64,000 bases of DNA from Zanthoxylum bungeanum (taxonomy: Eukaryota; Streptophyta; Magnoliopsida; Sapindales; Rutaceae), in assembly GCA_019454045.1 (NCBI GenBank), contig SKCR01031805.1:79831-143830 (forward strand), in the 5' to 3' direction. The notes beneath the pieces were generated by a model, which did not search any database, was not told where the DNA came from, and worked only from the letters and a program-made list of their open reading frames with translations. Positions 60,782 through 64,000 of this stretch are shown piece by piece (the first letter of the stretch is position 1; every line of letters begins with the position of its first letter). The position numbers were made by a program, and so were the translations under genes.

Positions 60782-62735
60782 TATTGGGAAATAATAACCA
60801 AGCCCCAAGATCAACAAGAACAAGCAAAATATATATAAATACATGAATGAATAAATTGAAGTATGGCGGAATCATACTCACAATACTTGAAAATGGATGC
60901 ATAGATGATGCGAAAACTCCTCCCTTGTGCAGTGAAGCTCTCGGCCAAGAAGAAAAGAGGGACTCCAAGTCGAGTTTGATCCTTCCAATCTCAAGGATTA
61001 GCTTCCCATATCACCTATGTATGATCCTTGAAGGTGCTAGCCTTTGTTGTGATTTTGAATGCACAACTTCTTCAAATCTTGCCACAAAAATTGAAGAAAG
61101 GAGAGCCAAAAACTGCTTGCAAGTTTCGGCAATGTGAGAGAGAAAAATTGAATGATTTTTGTTACAAAAAATCAATTTATATTTATGCCATAATATCTAT
61201 TAAATTAATAATAAACTTATGACACAAATCATGCAATGGCTTAGAGTGTCAAACACTCAATTTCCATGCAAAACCATTGAGTGCATTGTACACTATCTCC
61301 ATGCAATGCATTAGAGTTAAATAATGCATAATATGACATGTGTCATGTGGGCCCCACACATTTCCAAATGAAAGTGGGCCCACGTGCACTCATGCGTTCG
61401 GTTTCGATATTTCCGAGAAATACCGAACTTACATCGCGACGTTAATTAAATCGAATTTAAATAAATAATTGCGCCTAGCGAAATTATTATTTACGTCGCT
61501 AACGAATTAATTCTAAATTAACTCGTTTGCCCGAATTAAAATCTAATTTTAATTTCGCGTCGAAATCGAATTTCGATTATTATATCGAATATAATAATTT
61601 TACGATTAATTCCAAATTAATCGTTCTCTCTCTATGTATAGTACTTTATCCAAGATAAAGTCTCTCCTTAATTAATCCAAGATTAATCGAGTTTGAATCA
61701 TACGTCATTGGTGAATCTTCGGGAAGCGACCCAAGAGATCTCTGGATATGTTGGCAGTAAATACGGCCGTCAGATTATCTTAATACGTACGTACCAAGTA
61801 CTACGTTTTTACCGATTTACATGACAAGGTTAGCCTCTAGCAAAACGCCATGCCTACCCAATTCTCCAGAAATATTCTTATTGGAATATAAGATCTATAA
61901 CAGGCGTAGTATACCGTAGTATAGTGTATATCGAACCAGTATCGGATGATCACATGTAAGGCCTGGGGCTGGAGATGTGTCTGCCCCGTACGATACACAT
62001 ATCGGACATCAAGCAACCAGTCTCTTTGAATCGGATAATCCTGACCTAGTCATATTATCCCGATGGTTGCAACCATTATAGAGTACTAGTTCTGTATCCC
62101 TCGCGATCATCATCTCCATATGTCTGAAGTGATACTTCCATCTTGACATCACACCCAATACACTACGATTCTCGATAAATCCAGAAGAGGTGTACACAGA
62201 ACCCGTTAAAGCCCTGGACCACCAAAACTAAAGTTTACCGATTGTCGTAAGTACTAGCGATGCAAGTCTCAGGTTAAGATCATATGCACCTACCCTGAAG
62301 CGGACTCCCATAGACACGCAGACATACTACCAATGGGATTCCGCGGGGTCTATCCAGAGCGAAGCTGTTTTCCGTACCATCGGTAAAACACAACCTCCTA
62401 CCGCACTTGCATAAGTATCATATACTTAAATATATGAGAACTATGCCGTTGTGCCCTCACAACATGCACAAGTGCAGTACTAGTCTATTCCGCATTATCG
62501 ATGTCCAATCTCGATAATACTACGACTAGGGATATTTAATGATTAAACCTTTATGGATTGATACCGTCTCATATCATCACAATCCGGAACTAATCATAGG
62601 GACTCTTACCATTTATATCAAAGTAAATAAATTACAAAACGGTAAAAGGCAATTTCATTACTACATAGTTAATTTTGTACAATAATACAATATCATTTAC
62701 AAAATAGTGACGCTATGGGTCATAACTGTCTAACA
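60782..62735 (-). repeat. CopM 3' LTR (1.95 kb)
   Basis: On the + strand it runs from TATTGGGAAATAATAACCAA (TG mutated to TA) to CATAACTGTCTAACA. The polypurine tract ATCTCCCACTTGG (complement form) follows at 62736. The flank CGCTA (60777-60781) would be its TSD, with the partner outside the window. It is related to CopD and CopA LTRs. Confidence 0.85.
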
Positions 62736-62749
62736 ATCTCCCACTTGGC

Positions 62750-64000
62750 CTATAGCCAGTCACTCAAGCATCTAATACCTGAACTATGTATGTGTCGCTC
62801 AAACTTTTCCCGAGGAATTATTTTCGTCAGCGGATCTGCAATGTTGTCCTCTGATGCGATCTTTTCGATCTTCACATCGCCACGATGTATGATCTCTCGA
62901 ATCAGATGGAATCGTCGAAGAACATGTTTGGATCGTTGATGAGACCTTGGTTCCTTAGCCTGCGCTATGGCCCCGCTATTGTCACAATACAATAAAACGG
63001 GCTCAGCTGCTAATGGAACTACTCCTAATCCAACTAGGAATGTTCGGATCCAAACCGCTTCCTTTGCTGCTTCAGCTGCTGCAATGTACTCCGCTTCAGT
63101 TGTTGAATCGGCAACAGTATCTTGCTTGAAAGATTTCCAGCTCACTGCTCCGTTATTCAAGCAAAATATGTACCCGGTTTGCGACTTGAAGTCGTCTCTG
63201 TCGGTTTGGAAACTTGCATCGGTATACCCAGATACCTCAAGTTCTCCATCTCCATAGATTAAGAAAACATCCTTAGTTCTCTTAAGATACCTAAGGATAC
63301 TCTTAACCGCCATCCAGTGATCCTTTCCTGGATCGGCCTGATATCGACTACACATGCTCAAAGCATAGGACACATCAGGTCGTGTACATATCATGGCATA
63401 CATGATCGATCCAACTGCCGAGGCGAACGGAGTCCGACTCATGTTGTCTCTCTCATCTTGTGTTTTAGGACACATTTCCCTAGATAGATAGACGCCATGT
63501 GATGTTGGCAACAGTCCCCTCTTGGACTGATCCATGTTGAATCTCTTCAACACTTTATCAATATATGTACTCTGGGAGAGTCCAAGTAGCCTTCTAGATC
63601 TATCCCTGTAGATCTTTATTCCTAGAATAAAAGCTGCTTCTCCCAGATCTTTCATGGAGAATTTCAATGAAAGCCAAGCTTTCACCGACGTTAACATGGG
63701 AATGTCATTGCCTATAAGCAATACATCGTCGACATAAAGGACAATAAAAGTCAGTGCACTCCCACTAACCTTCTTATATACACAAGGATCATCTACGTTT
63801 TGAATGAAATCATATTCTTTTATGACCTCATCAAAACGTTGGTTCCATGACCTCGATGCTTGCTTCAGTCCATAAATGGACCGATTTAACTTACAAACCT
63901 TGTTTGCAAGTCTTGGTGCGATAAAAACCGTCAGGTTGTTGCATAGAAACATCCTCCAACAGGTTTCCGTTAAGGAAAGCGGTTTTAACGTCCATCTGCC
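62750..64000 (-). pseudogene. CopM pol, RT and RNase H end, with one frameshift, running off the window
   Basis: The 400-codon open frame (62750-63952) holds the RT palm YVDD (residues 73-76) and fingers motif SIYGLKQASRSWN. RNase H has its acidic residues at D245 (YTDAS), E286 (TTEAE), D324 (YCDNSGA) and D373 (ADPLTK). It would copy element RNA into DNA in the particle. Upstream, QMDVKTAFLNGNLLEDV continues in another frame to the window edge, so a one-base change near 63,910 (T run) breaks the gene. The ATG at 63952 is only the first Met after that break. Otherwise the domain is intact, making this the least decayed copia pol here. Confidence 0.9.

Overview
The window is plant nuclear DNA, most likely from a dicot. 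It is AT-rich and almost wholly built of nested LTR retrotransposons. I see no ordinary single-copy host gene, tRNA or rRNA. The copia elements use the initiator-Met tRNA primer site TGGTATCAGAGC, and one Gypsy-type element uses a tRNA-Asp site. The call rests on LTR ends (TG...CA), perfect 5-bp target-site duplications (TSDs) and degraded gag/pol reading frames. Labels used here: CopA, CopD, CopK and CopM are Ty1/copia elements; GypL is the LOG-carrying element; LTR-C, LTR-E and LTR-G are solo LTR families.

Layout. Bases 1-5281 are a mosaic: the tip of a CopA LTR, an old sequence rich in CCGACCGGACAT-like motifs, a Tekay/Del-like LTR piece and an LTR-E piece. Bases 5282-7459 are the 3' end of one CopA copy. 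A complete but decayed CopA element fills 7567-29491 (TSD CTTTC). Its 5' LTR is split by a solo LTR of the GypL family (7973-10161, TSD ATTGG). Its 3' LTR is split by a complete minus-strand CopD element (17681-27694, TSD AAAAG). Bases 29497-33088 are older host-element sequence split by a second solo GypL LTR (30059-32079, TSD CATGG). From about 33089 to 52447 lie Tork/Angela-like LTR sequences on the minus strand. These are broken by solo LTR-G (36076-38401, TSD ATATA), the complete GypL element (38769-46691, TSD CTATT), a MITE-like segment, and a 4.2-kb solo LTR-C (47656-51843, TSD GAATT). CopK gag-pol remnants (52448-55975, minus) follow. Next comes a CopA LTR (55976-60039) split by a 3.1-kb solo LTR-E (56516-59633, TSD ACGCC). 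Then come two nested minus-strand copia LTRs, and finally the RT/RNase H end of CopM, which runs off the right edge.

The main biological point is GypL. It is a young non-autonomous Athila/Tat-like element on the minus strand. It has near-identical 1.83-kb LTRs, a tRNA-Asp primer site, a gag-related reading frame and no pol. Between two landmark motifs of this lineage it carries an intact, intronless 231-codon LOG gene for a cytokinin-activating phosphoribohydrolase. This looks like a captured host gene moved by a retrotransposon. Family assignments, splice ideas and ages are inference; TSDs, motifs and reading frames are read directly.
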